A stretch of 64,000 bases of DNA from Caballeronia sordidicola (GTDB taxonomy: Bacteria; Pseudomonadota; Gammaproteobacteria; Burkholderiales; Burkholderiaceae). The stretch's first letter is position 1. Each line of letters starts with the position of its first letter. The translations under genes and the position numbers were made by a program. The notes under the pieces are model-generated. The model had not been told where the DNA came from, made no database searches, and was given only the letters and a program-made list of their open reading frames with translations. Below are positions 42,703 to 51,059 of this stretch, one piece after another. The stretch covers positions 22,184 through 86,183 of the forward strand of contig NZ_FCOC02000025.1 of the NCBI RefSeq assembly GCF_001544455.2. Reading direction: 5' to 3'.

Positions 42703-44058
42703 TCAGCGCACCGCCAGGCCGCGCTCGATCATCACCGTCAGCGCCGCCACCGATGCGCCGCCCTCCGACGGCGCAATCCCGGCCGCCGCCTGATGCAGCA
42801 TGGCTCCGAGCGCTTGAGCGGCGCGCTCGGGCACGGCGGCATCCAGCGGCTGCCCGCCGGTCATCATTTGCGCCTCGTATGCAATTCGCCGCCAAGCAAG
42901 GCCCAGTGTGTCGGCAAGCAGCGCGACGTGGCCCAGGCCCAGCGCGCATGCCGCCGAGCCCAGCCGGTATGCGGCGTCGGCTGCCTTGATGGCCGCCTGC
43001 ACATCGATACGCCCCGCTTCCCGGGCTGCCGCCCCATGCTCGATCAATGCGCCGATGGCCGGCTCGGCGCTCGCCAGGAAATCCTCGTAGGCCGCCGCGT
43101 TCACGCGCAGCACGCCCAGGTCGCGAGTGGATGCATCGCGCGCCTGCTCCGCAGTTTTTTCCCACGCGTCCTCGGACGCCTGCGTACCCGCGACATGCCA
43201 GTGGACAGTCAGGCCGTAGTCGCGCAGCACGTCGACCTGGGCGGAATCCTCCGCCGACGCGCCATATAACGCGTAATCGCGCCACAGCAACGCGAGCGCC
43301 GCGCGCACGAGGGATTTGGGCGCGTGCGTCAGGCCATGCGCCTGGTCGGCGAGTATCAGGTTGAAGCGCGCGTATAGGCGGCGAGCGTCGGCGGCGTTGT
43401 CGGCGTCTGGCTGCAAGCGCAGCGCCTGCACCACCGCGCCGGCAAGACGCCAGAAGTCGTAGGGATCGGGGCCGGCGAGATCGGCGAGACACGCGTCGAG
43501 GATGGACGTGGTTTCGGCGCGCCCGGTCTCCTCGTCCACCCTGGAGCGCAGCAGCACCAGCAGCGCGCGTTCGTAATGCGCGCGCACGCGCGCAAGGCGC
43601 TCTTCGGACACGGCCCGCAGCGTGGCAGGCGCAATAGCGCGGCCAGCGAGCGCAAGGTCATCGAAGGAAACCGGTGCCGCGCGGGTATGCGTCGCCATCA
43701 GCGCGTGCAGCCCGCGATAGTGATCGAAAAGCAGCGTGGAGCACGCCAGTTCACGCAAGTTGCGGCGCTCGACCGCGAATCCGAAGTCGCGTAACGCCTC
43801 GGCAAACTGGTTGCGCGTTTTCTCCGATAACCCCGCGAGCGGCGACACCAGCACCAGCGTTTCGGCGAAACGCTGCGCGGGCAGCCAGCCCGCCGCCTGC
43901 AACGCGCCAATGGCGCGGCGCAAGACACCGAGCGTGTCGCCGTCGCGCATGAACGCGTGCTGCGCGTCGGTCAGCGCCATTTCTGCAATCCGCACCGCGC
44001 CGCCGCGCGGATTGGGCAATGCGTGGAACGTGTTGGTCAAGCCGGACAGAGTAGTCAT
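42703..44058 (-). CDS. Conserved hypothetical helical protein
   Basis: This 451-residue, Ala/Leu/Arg-rich, mainly helical soluble protein has no signal peptide or membrane segment. The N-terminal 40 residues (RGGAVRIAEMALTDAQHAFM) and the central LRRAIGALQAAGWLP are its most regular parts. I do not recognise the family; the helical pattern is reminiscent of the N-terminal parts of CheA/ChpA-like proteins, but no kinase or receiver motif is present. It converges on the photolyase gene with a 4-base gap. Strong coding bias and a long uninterrupted frame support a real gene. Confidence 0.75.
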   Translation of the reverse strand: MTTLSGLTNTFHALPNPRGGAVRIAEMALTDAQHAFMRDGDTLGVLRRAIGALQAAGWLPAQRFAETLVLVSPLAGLSEKTRNQFAEALRDFGFAVERRNLRELACSTLLFDHYRGLHALMATHTRAAPVSFDDLALAGRAIAPATLRAVSEERLARVRAHYERALLVLLRSRVDEETGRAETTSILDACLADLAGPDPYDFWRLAGAVVQALRLQPDADNAADARRLYARFNLILADQAHGLTHAPKSLVRAALALLWRDYALYGASAEDSAQVDVLRDYGLTVHWHVAGTQASEDAWEKTAEQARDASTRDLGVLRVNAAAYEDFLASAEPAIGALIEHGAAAREAGRIDVQAAIKAADAAYRLGSAACALGLGHVALLADTLGLAWRRIAYEAQMMTGGQPLDAAVPERAAQALGAMLHQAAAGIAPSEGGASVAALTVMIERGLAVR

Positions 44059-44446
44059 GGAACGCTCACGAGCCGACAGACGGCGCAGGCCGTTTCGTCG
44101 GATGGATCAGGGTCGAACCCGGGCACATCCCGCTTACAACATGCTGCTCACATCTTGCGATACACACCCGGACCTACGTTTGCCGAATCGTTTTCCCTGG
44201 CCGAACACTTCTGCGGATTGGCGCTTTTTAGCGTGTCTGGCCGGATACTCCAAGCCAGAACCCGCGCCTGTGGTCGCGCTGCTTGCCGCCTCGTGGCGCC
44301 ACGTTGTACCGCACGTCCTTTCCGCGCTGACTCAGCGCGTTTGAAACTAGAGCTTCTACTACTGTAAACAACGCGCGCCGCATGACGGCATCCCATCCAT
44401 GCGGCGCGGTTTTTCCGGTTTTCCTGCAACCCGCCCGAGCCTGTGC
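44059..44446. other. Intergenic region upstream of the 451-residue hypothetical gene
   Basis: These 388 bases carry no supported gene. The only clear element is the hairpin at 44374-44414, listed separately. Confidence 0.5.
44374..44414. terminator. Strong hairpin downstream of rubredoxin gene
   Basis: Arms CGCGCCGCATG (44374-44384) and CATGCGGCGCG (44398-44408) pair perfectly around a 13-base loop, with five T residues on the + strand side. It probably terminates rubredoxin transcription arriving from the right, although the better T run faces the + direction. Confidence 0.65.
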
Positions 44447-44617
44447 TCAGATCTGAACCATCTCGAAGTCTTCCTTGCGGGCGCCGCATTCGGGACATGT
44501 CCAATTGATTGGAACGTCCTCCCAGCGAGTGCCGGGCGCGATGCCTTCCTCTGGCAAACCGGCTTCTTCGTCATAAATCCAGCCACAAATCAGGCACATC
44601 CAGCTTCTGTATTCCAT
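44447..44617 (-). CDS. rubA: Rubredoxin
   Basis: This 56-residue iron protein begins MEYRSWMCLICGWIYDEEAG and ends TCPECGARKEDFEMVQI. The two CxxC pairs (CLIC and CPEC) bind one Fe as in all rubredoxins, and the G-x-Y spacing after the first pair is standard. It is a small cytoplasmic electron carrier; in Burkholderia it is commonly encoded near thiD, as here. The start is supported by the exact family N-terminus. Confidence 0.95.
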   Translation of the reverse strand: MEYRSWMCLICGWIYDEEAGLPEEGIAPGTRWEDVPINWTCPECGARKEDFEMVQI

Positions 44618-44970
44618 GCTTATGTCGCGTCGGGGAGTCGGTTAAATGAGTGCATGATGGTACCGGTTTGCCGCCGCGATGCCTAGCAATGCAGCAGCGT
44701 TAGACGATCGGCCGGGTGTTCACCATGATCGGGATCAACGGCATGCGCCCGCACTGTCGCGACTGGCGCGCCCGTCATCGCAGCAAGTATTGCACCCTGT
44801 GCGCCGTTTCTGTTCGCTCAACTTCCGGGCCGATTGCGCCTGATCGCCGGAAAAAGTGCCTGGATGGTGTGGCGAGGCGACTTTAGGCCGCATAATCGTG
44901 CCGTTTGCACCAACCCATTTTTCCGGCTGCGCAGACCCGCTTTAGCCGAAAGACCAGAAAAAGTCACTCG
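44618..44970. other. Divergent intergenic region between rubredoxin gene and thiD
   Basis: These 353 bases separate divergent starts and should contain promoters for both genes. No convincing ORF, riboswitch fold or palindromic operator was recognised; in particular no clear thiamine-box sequence was seen before thiD. Confidence 0.45.
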
Positions 44971-45840
44971 ATGCCCAGCGATACCCCTCCTATTGTTCTT
45001 ACCTTCGGCCTGTCCGACCCGACCGGCGGCTCCGGCCTGCAGGCGGACCTCCTGACGCTCGCGAGCATGGGCTGCCACGGCCTGACCGTCCTCACGGGCT
45101 TTACCGTGCGCGATTCCGCGACCTGCGACGAAGTCACCGGTCTCGATCCCGAAACCGTGGGCACCCAGGCCCGCATGTTGCTGGAAGATATGCCCGTGGC
45201 GGCGTTCAAGATCGGCGCGGCGACGCGCGCGGAGGTCGTGAGCGCCATAGCGGAAGTCGTTGCGGACTACGATGACGTGCCGCTGATCCTCGCCCCTGAT
45301 TTCACGCTCGACGACGAACACGTGCTGGCTGCGGACGAATTGCGGGAGTCGATGGCCGATTTGCTGGTGCCGCAAACCACCATGCTGGTCGCCGATCTGG
45401 CTACCCTCCTGCAACTCGCGCAGCCCGACGGTGACGCCGAAGCGCCCACGCTCGACGCCGCGATTTCGCATCTGCTGTCACAAGGCTGCGAGTACATCCT
45501 GGCAACGGAAACGGGCACGCACCGGCACGTCAACACGCTGTACGGCGAGGAAGGCCAGATCCGGCAGGACACATGGGATCGCACCGAACATCGCATGATG
45601 GGGATTACCGACACGCTCGGCTCGGCGATTGCCGCGCTGCTGGCAAACGGGCAGGAACCGGCGGAAGCCGCGCGCGAAGCGCAAGAATACGTTTTTCAGG
45701 CGACGCGAGCCGCCTTCAGGCCCGGCATGGGCGCTTATTTGCCGGATCGATTCTTTTGGGCCCGTTCGAACGATGACGAAGAGACGCCGCCCGTGGTGGT
45801 CGACGCGCCGCCCGTCGCACCCGGCGAAGCACGCCACTGA
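44971..45840 (+). CDS. thiD: Hydroxymethylpyrimidine / phosphomethylpyrimidine kinase
   Basis: This 289-residue ribokinase-fold enzyme of thiamine synthesis phosphorylates HMP and HMP-P. The substrate loop reads GLSDPTGGSGLQADLLTLA, and the C-terminal anion-hole region reads GITDTLGSAIAALLANG. There the usual Cys of ThiD (GTGCTLSSA) is replaced by Asp, as in most ribokinases. ATG 44971 (MPSDTPPIV) gives the family start; a longer in-frame version from 44905 is unlikely. The divergence from classical ThiD leaves some doubt about substrate range. Confidence 0.85.
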   Translation: MPSDTPPIVLTFGLSDPTGGSGLQADLLTLASMGCHGLTVLTGFTVRDSATCDEVTGLDPETVGTQARMLLEDMPVAAFKIGAATRAEVVSAIAEVVADYDDVPLILAPDFTLDDEHVLAADELRESMADLLVPQTTMLVADLATLLQLAQPDGDAEAPTLDAAISHLLSQGCEYILATETGTHRHVNTLYGEEGQIRQDTWDRTEHRMMGITDTLGSAIAALLANGQEPAEAAREAQEYVFQATRAAFRPGMGAYLPDRFFWARSNDDEETPPVVVDAPPVAPGEARH

Positions 45841-45865
45841 CACTGAACTGGAGCGAAACTAAAAT

Positions 45866-46684
45866 ATGCCGCTGCGCAAAGCTTCGCTCCCGTCACTCAA
45901 GAAACACCCCGGTGCAGTCCGCATAGGTTGCGCCGGATGGGGATTGTCGGATGCCGTCGGCGAACATTTCCCCGGCGACGGCACGCATCTCGCCCGCTAC
46001 TCGCAGGTGCTGACGTGCGTTGAAATCAACTCGAGTTTTTATCGGCCGCATCGTCCCGAAACCTATGCGCGATGGCGCGACAGCGTGCCGGACACGTTTC
46101 GCTTTTCGGTGAAGATTCCGAAAGCCATTACGCACGATGCACGTCTCGTTTCCTGCGAACCGCTGCTCGACGCATTCCTCGAATCCGCAACCCAACTGGG
46201 CGATGCACTCGGTTGCTGGCTCGTGCAATTGCCGCCCAGTCTCGCGTTCAACGCTGACGAAGCCGAAGCGTTTTTTACATCGATGCGCGAGCGCACCCGG
46301 ATTCCCATTGCGCTGGAAGCACGTCACGAAAGCTGGTTCGCGAAAGACGCCGCCACGCTGCTGAAGTCGAAAACCATCGCTTACGTAGATGCCGATCCGC
46401 AGCCCGACGATTGCGCGATCAGGCATCGGGCGGATACGTCTCTTGGGTACTTCCGGCTGCATGGCTCGCCGGAGGTGTATCGGTCATCCTATGAATATCC
46501 TTATCTCGATGCCCTCGCGCTCACGCTGCACGACCGGGCGAAGAAAGCGCGCGAGGTATGGTGCATCTTCGACAACACCGCCGCCGGCGCCGCGCAGTTC
46601 AACGCGTTACGCGTTAAAAGCCGCCGTGCAGTGAATGCCCGTCCCAAACGACCTGTTGCCGCAAAGGAGAAAATCGATGCGTGA
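45866..46684 (+). CDS. DUF72 (YecE-like) protein
   Basis: This 272-residue TIM-barrel-like cytoplasmic protein has family motifs VRIGCAGWGLSD, EINSSFYRPH, FRFSVKIPKAITHD, WLVQLPPSLAFN and YFRLHGSPEVYRSSY near the C-terminus. Its function is unknown in all organisms to my knowledge. It starts 25 bases after thiD and overlaps the next gene by 8 bases, so the three may form one operon. Confidence 0.9.
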   Translation: MPLRKASLPSLKKHPGAVRIGCAGWGLSDAVGEHFPGDGTHLARYSQVLTCVEINSSFYRPHRPETYARWRDSVPDTFRFSVKIPKAITHDARLVSCEPLLDAFLESATQLGDALGCWLVQLPPSLAFNADEAEAFFTSMRERTRIPIALEARHESWFAKDAATLLKSKTIAYVDADPQPDDCAIRHRADTSLGYFRLHGSPEVYRSSYEYPYLDALALTLHDRAKKAREVWCIFDNTAAGAAQFNALRVKSRRAVNARPKRPVAAKEKIDA

Positions 46685-47099
46685 GTACATGAAGTGGCTG
46701 AGCGCTGCTTTGTTTCTGGCTGGCGGTTTGACATCGGCAATGGCGCAGACAGCGCCCGCGCCGGGCGCAACGAATACGGCCGCGCCGGTCGGCGACGGAA
46801 CTTTCCTGCTCACCATCTTCCTCAAGCACGATGAATCCAAAACGCTGCCGCAGATCAACCAGCAGTTGAAGGAACAGGGCTACTTCAAGGCGTTTCCGCC
46901 ACCGGGCGTTCAGGTTGTTTCGTGGTACGTGATGATGGGGATCGGCCAGGTTGTGACATTGCGCGTTCCCGCCGACAAATTGCGCGAAGTGAACCGCGCT
47001 ATCGAAAACACCGCGTGGGGCGGCTACAGAACGGAGTTCTATCCAACCTACGACTACAAGGCGGCCGCCGAACAGATGCGCGAGCAGAACAGCAAATAG
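46677..47099 (+). CDS. Periplasmic hypothetical protein with signal peptide
   Basis: This 140-residue product starts MREYMKWLSAALFLAGG, followed by a signal-peptidase I site at AMAQ, so the mature protein is periplasmic. The mature part, from about 45 on, contains TFLLTIFLKHDESKTLPQIN and VSWYVMMGIGQVVTLRVP, a small alpha/beta fold that I cannot name. GGAGAAA at 46665-46672 places the start at ATG 46677, overlapping the end of the DUF72 gene. A strong terminator follows. Confidence 0.8.
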   Translation: MREYMKWLSAALFLAGGLTSAMAQTAPAPGATNTAAPVGDGTFLLTIFLKHDESKTLPQINQQLKEQGYFKAFPPPGVQVVSWYVMMGIGQVVTLRVPADKLREVNRAIENTAWGGYRTEFYPTYDYKAAAEQMREQNSK

Positions 47100-47126
47100 C
47101 GCGCGCCTCGCAGGTCAAATGAAATG

Positions 47127-47161
47127 AAAAAACCCGCATCGGTTGCCCGATGCGGGTTTTT
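47127..47161. terminator. Bidirectional Rho-independent terminator between converging genes
   Basis: Perfect 12-base arms (47131-47142 and 47147-47158) enclose TTGC, with an A run before and a T run after. It can end transcription of both the periplasmic-protein gene and groEL. Confidence 0.92.
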
Positions 47162-47225
47162 CTTCAGGCAAACGCAAGCTCCCGAAGAAGCCCGCGTTCT
47201 CACGCAATTCCGGCAGACGCCGAAA

Positions 47226-48869
47226 TTACATGTCCATGCCCATGCCGCCCATGCCGCCCGGCATTCCGCCGCCGCCCATCGGCGCATCTTCCTTCGGCAG
47301 TTCCGACACGGCGCAGTCGGTCGTCAGCAGCAGACCTGCCACCGATGCCGCGTTTTGCAGTGCCGTACGCGTCACCTTGGTCGGGTCCACAACACCGGCT
47401 TCCACCAGGTCGACGTACTCGCCCGTTGCTGCGTTGTAGCCAAAGTTGCCCGTACCGGCTGCAACCGCTGCCACCACGACGCTGGCTTCTTCGCCGCCGT
47501 TCGTGACGATCTGGCGAAGCGGCTCTTCCATTGCGCGCAGCACGATCTTGATGCCGGCGTCCTGATCGGCGTTCGTGCCCTTCAGGTCTTTCAGTGCCAG
47601 ACGAGCGCGGATCAGCGCAACACCGCCGCCAGCCACGATGCCTTCTTCCACAGCCGCGCGCGTTGCGTGCAGTGCGTCTTCAACACGTGCCTTCTTTTCC
47701 TTCATTTCGACTTCGGTAGCAGCGCCAACCTTGATCACTGCAACGCCGCCAGCCAGCTTGGCTACGCGTTCCTGCAGCTTTTCACGGTCGTAATCCGACG
47801 TTGCTTCTTCGATCTGCGTGCGAACCTGCTTCACGCGCGCTTCGATGTTCACCGCTTCGCCAGCGCCGTCGATGATCGTGGTGTTTTCTTTCGCCACTTC
47901 GATGCGCTTGGCCGAACCCAGCTCAGCCAGCGTCGCCTTTTCCAGCGTCAGGCCGGTTTCTTCAGCGATGACTTGACCACCGGTCAGGATCGCGATGTCT
48001 TCCAGCATGGCCTTGCGACGGTCGCCAAAGCCCGGAGCCTTGACAGCAACGGTCTTCAGGATGCCGCGAATGTTGTTCACAACCAGCGTGGCCAGTGCTT
48101 CGCCTTCTACATCTTCAGCGATGATCAGCAGCGGACGGCCAGCCTTCGCAACTTGTTCCAGGATCGGGAGCAGGTCACGGATGTTCGAAACCTTCTTGTC
48201 GTGCAGCAGCACGAACGGGTTTTCGAGCACGGCAACTTGCTTTTCCGGCGTGTTGATGAAGTACGGCGACAGGTAGCCACGGTCGAATTGCATGCCTTCA
48301 ACCACGTCCAGCTCGTCTTCCAGCGACTTGCCGTCTTCAACCGTGATCACGCCTTCCTTGCCGACCTTGTCCATTGCTTCTGCAATGCGGTCACCAATCG
48401 ACGAATCGCTGTTGGCCGAAATCGCGCCAACTTGAGCGATTTCCTTGTTCGTCGTGCAAGGCTTGCTGATCTTGCGCAGTTCTTCAATAGCAGCGGTCAC
48501 TGCCTTGTCGATGCCGCGCTTCAGGTCCATCGGGTTCATGCCCGATGCAACGTACTTCATGCCTTCGCGGACGATCGACTGGGCCAGAACCGTAGCCGTG
48601 GTCGTGCCGTCGCCGGCGTTGTCGCTGGTGCGGGAAGCAACTTCCTTCACCATTTGCGCGCCCATGTTCTGGAGCTTGTCTTTCAGTTCGATTTCTTTAG
48701 CGACCGAAACACCGTCCTTCGTGACCGTCGGGCCGCCGAAGCTGCGTTCCAGAACCACGTTGCGGCCCTTCGGGCCCAGCGTGACCTTGACCGCGTTGGC
48801 CAGGATGTTCACGCCTTCAACCATCTTTGCACGGGCGATATCGCCAAATACGACTTCTTTAGCTGCCAT
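47226..48869 (-). CDS. groL: Chaperonin GroEL (Hsp60)
   Basis: This 547-residue subunit of the double-ring ATP-dependent chaperonin has an intact DGTTTATVLAQSIV nucleotide loop and an NTTIIDGAG region. The tail ends with GGM repeats (GGMPGGMGGMGMDM) typical of folding-active GroEL. The ATG at 48869 (MAAKEVVFGD) has AAGGAG 7 bases upstream; an ATG two codons earlier is unlikely. It is co-transcribed with groES under the CIRCE/HrcA-type operator upstream of groES. Confidence 0.97.
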   Translation of the reverse strand: MAAKEVVFGDIARAKMVEGVNILANAVKVTLGPKGRNVVLERSFGGPTVTKDGVSVAKEIELKDKLQNMGAQMVKEVASRTSDNAGDGTTTATVLAQSIVREGMKYVASGMNPMDLKRGIDKAVTAAIEELRKISKPCTTNKEIAQVGAISANSDSSIGDRIAEAMDKVGKEGVITVEDGKSLEDELDVVEGMQFDRGYLSPYFINTPEKQVAVLENPFVLLHDKKVSNIRDLLPILEQVAKAGRPLLIIAEDVEGEALATLVVNNIRGILKTVAVKAPGFGDRRKAMLEDIAILTGGQVIAEETGLTLEKATLAELGSAKRIEVAKENTTIIDGAGEAVNIEARVKQVRTQIEEATSDYDREKLQERVAKLAGGVAVIKVGAATEVEMKEKKARVEDALHATRAAVEEGIVAGGGVALIRARLALKDLKGTNADQDAGIKIVLRAMEEPLRQIVTNGGEEASVVVAAVAAGTGNFGYNAATGEYVDLVEAGVVDPTKVTRTALQNAASVAGLLLTTDCAVSELPKEDAPMGGGGMPGGMGGMGMDM

Positions 48870-48975
48870 ATTCAAACTCCTTGATTCGTTTCAGTTTTCG
48901 GGCTTTTCCAGGCTGGGCGAGACTCGCATGAGCGACTCGATCGCACCGGCCCGGGAGCCGCAGGCTTGAAGGTGA

Positions 48976-49266
48976 TTACTTGACCAGAACGGCCATGATG
49001 TCTTCTTCGCGCATCACGAGCAGTTCATTGCCGTCGACCTTGACGGTCTGACCAGCGTACTTACCGAACAGCACGCGGTCGCCCACTTTGACGTCGAGGG
49101 CGTTTTGCGTACCCTTGTCATCGCGCTTGCCCGGGCCGACGGCCAGGATTTCGCCTTGATCCGGCTTTTCGGCTGCAGCGTCGGGGATGATAAGGCCCGA
49201 GGCAGTCTTGGTTTCCTGATCCAGACGCTTGACGATGACGCGATCGTGCAAAGGACGAAGGTTCAT
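48976..49266 (-). CDS. groS: Co-chaperonin GroES (Hsp10)
   Basis: This 96-residue heptameric lid of GroEL begins MNLRPLHDRVIVKRLDQETK, with the mobile loop TASGLIIPD (GroEL contact) and the roof segment between. ATG 49266 follows GAGGAG; the two-codon longer version is a track artefact. groEL follows after about 105 bases. Confidence 0.97.
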   Translation of the reverse strand: MNLRPLHDRVIVKRLDQETKTASGLIIPDAAAEKPDQGEILAVGPGKRDDKGTQNALDVKVGDRVLFGKYAGQTVKVDGNELLVMREEDIMAVLVK

Positions 49267-49358
49267 ACACACTCCTCTCTTAACTGAGACTATAAAAACG
49301 CGGGAAACCCGTACGGCGGCTCATTGAACCGCATATGAAACCACCGGCCGGAAAACTG

Positions 49359-49385
49359 TTAGCACTCTCGTGCGACGAGTGCCAA
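49359..49385. promoter_or_regulatory. CIRCE operator (HrcA-binding) of groESL
   Basis: TTAGCACTC, nine bases, then GAGTGCCAA: the CIRCE inverted repeat with one mismatch to TTAGCACTC-N9-GAGTGCTAA. It lies immediately downstream of the -10 box, in position for HrcA to block transcription at normal temperature. Confidence 0.93.
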
Positions 49386-49414
49386 GTATATGGCACAGCG
49401 ATCGGTAATTTCAA
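49385..49414 (-). promoter_or_regulatory. groESL promoter (sigma-70 type)
   Basis: On the minus strand, TTGAAA (49409-49414) and TATACT (49385-49390) are spaced by 18 bases directly upstream of the CIRCE element. This is a vegetative-type promoter under repressor control rather than a sigma-32 motif. Confidence 0.75.
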
Positions 49415-49472
49415 GAAGGGTGTGGGAGAAAGACGATAAATAGATGTCCGAGGGCGCGAGGCTGCGGTTGTA

Positions 49473-49898
49473 CTAGGGTGCGGGCGTCGCCCAGTCCTCG
49501 ATCCGCAGGCCGGGCACGCGGATGAATTCCCGGACATTGTTCGTCACCAAGACAGTACCGGCGGCCAACGCATGGCCGGCAATCGCGGAATCGTTGTCGC
49601 CAATCGGCGTGCCTCTACTTGCCAGTTCGACTCTCACGCGCGTTGTTTCATCGACGGCCGAGCCATCCCAAGGCAATATTCCGTCCAGCCGTGCAACGAA
49701 TGCGGAAACCAGGCCGGCGTGTTTTGGCGAAGCCTTTTTCCCGATCGAGCCAAAACGCATTTCTGCGTACGTAATTGCAGAAATAAAGATTCTGTTCTGG
49801 GCATTAACGCAGTTTTGCAACTTGGCCAGGACTTCCGCTGGGCGCTCTCGCATGATGAACGAGCAAATATTTGTGTCGAGCATGTACAACTGTGTCAC
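49473..49898 (-). CDS. vapC: VapC-family PIN-domain toxin ribonuclease
   Basis: This 141-residue PIN protein begins YMLDTNICSFIM with the first catalytic Asp. It has AEMRFGS with the central acidic residue and DNDSAIAGHALAAGTVLVTNN with the last acidic pair. It would cleave RNA (initiator tRNA in studied homologues) unless bound by VapB. The start overlaps the vapB stop as ATGA. The pair sits between groESL and a lipoprotein gene, a likely accessory insertion in a core region. Confidence 0.92.
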   Translation of the reverse strand: MTQLYMLDTNICSFIMRERPAEVLAKLQNCVNAQNRIFISAITYAEMRFGSIGKKASPKHAGLVSAFVARLDGILPWDGSAVDETTRVRVELASRGTPIGDNDSAIAGHALAAGTVLVTNNVREFIRVPGLRIEDWATPAP

Positions 49899-50158
49899 CG
49901 GGCAGGCTCTCCTGATTCATCATCCATGCCGGAGAGATCAAAGCGTCCGGTCTGGATAACGTTAGATCGCTCCATCAGGAAGTCGCTGTCCGCGATAGGT
50001 TCGGCAGCGAACGAAGTCCAGTTTGGCCGAACCGGGCGCAACAAAATGGTGTCCCCTTCACGTTGGATCTCAAGTTCGGTTACTCCTTCGAATTGCATAT
50101 CTTTTGGAATTCGGACGGCCTGATTTGCATTGTTTTTGAAAATAGATACGGTTCGCAT
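49895..50158 (-). CDS. vapB: VapB-family antitoxin
   Basis: This 87-residue antitoxin has an AbrB/SpoVT-type N-terminus (RTVSIFKNNANQAVRIPKDM) for DNA binding and a C-terminal acidic tail that should wrap VapC. ATG 50158 follows GGAGGGG. The track start at TTG 50227 lies at the promoter -35 and is rejected. It neutralises VapC and represses its own promoter. Confidence 0.92.
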   Translation of the reverse strand: MRTVSIFKNNANQAVRIPKDMQFEGVTELEIQREGDTILLRPVRPNWTSFAAEPIADSDFLMERSNVIQTGRFDLSGMDDESGEPAR

Positions 50159-50198
50159 TGAAAACCCCTCCGTGTTGAAAACGCGCTGCGAGAAATCA

Positions 50199-50227
50199 AA
50201 GGTAAGGCGTATGTCGACATATGTCAA
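50199..50227 (-). promoter_or_regulatory. vapBC promoter with palindromic operator
   Basis: Minus-strand TTGACA (50222-50227) and TACCTT (50199-50204) have 17-base spacing. The perfect palindrome TATGTCGACATA (50210-50221) fills the spacer, and a second palindrome, GACATATGTC, overlaps the -35. This fits autorepression by the VapBC complex. Confidence 0.75.
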
Positions 50228-50322
50228 GTTAATGCCTTGTAAATTAATGCCTTTTACGTCCGCCCTCGCCCCGCACTACAATCTACGCCGCCGATGTCCT
50301 TTGTTTCGTCCCGCCGACTGTC

Positions 50323-51051
50323 ATGTACAACCCGTTTTCCCGCCTCGTCCTCGCCCTGCCCGCGCTGTTTCTCGTTGCATGCGGCGGCAAGGCCGCGCCC
50401 ACGCCGAGTTATCAGGCGGAAATGTTCTCCACCGGCGTGAGTCCCTTCGCGCACAACTACGACGCGACCAGCCAGGAAACCTGCGAAGCGTCGCGCCGGG
50501 CGTTGCTGAGCCAGGGTTACATGACGACCATGGCGCAACCCGATACCGTCGATGCCACCAAGAACTTCCAGCCAACGCCGGAAACGCACGTCGTAGTGTC
50601 GTTTCACGTGGTCTGCACGCCCGGTGAGAATGCGAGCAATACGAGCATCGCGTATGTGAATGCCGTGCAGGACGGCTATACGCTGAAGAAAAGCGATACA
50701 TCGGCGAGCGTTGGATTGAGCGTGCTCGGGTCGCTGTCGCTGCCGATCCGCTCGAACAGCGATTCCATGGTCAAGATCTCAAGCGAAACCGTGCCCGCAG
50801 GGAAGTTCTATGACCGGTTTTTTGGTCTTGTCGGCCATTATCTGCGCACCGTGCCGCGCAGTTCCCCCATTCCCGGCGACGATGTCACCAGCCGTCCGCT
50901 CGCGCCATCGCTGATATTGAATTCGCCTGAACTCACGCCGACGCCTATCGTCGTGCAGACGCCGGTTGTGAATGCGCCGGCAACGGCAGCAACGGCAGCA
51001 ACGGCCGCGGTACAGCCAGCGCCCGCGCCCGCGTCATCGCCAACGCCTTGA
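50323..51051 (+). CDS. DUF2242 family lipoprotein
   Basis: This 242-residue protein has a lipoprotein signal with lipobox LVAC (Cys20), so it is predicted to be membrane-anchored in the envelope. The conserved part (residues 30-180) includes YQAEMFSTGVSPFAHNY and KISSETVPAGKFYDRFFGLV. The last 50 residues are rich in Pro, Ala and Thr and low in complexity. The function is unknown; the DUF2242 assignment is from recollection of the family pattern. It stands alone between divergent vapBC and a convergent hydrolase gene. Confidence 0.85.
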   Translation: MYNPFSRLVLALPALFLVACGGKAAPTPSYQAEMFSTGVSPFAHNYDATSQETCEASRRALLSQGYMTTMAQPDTVDATKNFQPTPETHVVVSFHVVCTPGENASNTSIAYVNAVQDGYTLKKSDTSASVGLSVLGSLSLPIRSNSDSMVKISSETVPAGKFYDRFFGLVGHYLRTVPRSSPIPGDDVTSRPLAPSLILNSPELTPTPIVVQTPVVNAPATAATAATAAVQPAPAPASSPTP

Positions 51052-51059
51052 AGCGCGTC

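Noticed and set aside
42611..43492. 293-codon minus-strand frame overlapping the 451-residue hypothetical gene in another phase
   Set aside because: Alternative-frame shadow with very high Arg/Gly content; the 42703-44058 frame has far better composition and length.
47124..48884. 586-codon open frame on the + strand opposite groEL
   Set aside because: It is the antisense shadow of groEL, with Phe/Arg/His-rich composition and no family resemblance; groEL coding is beyond doubt.
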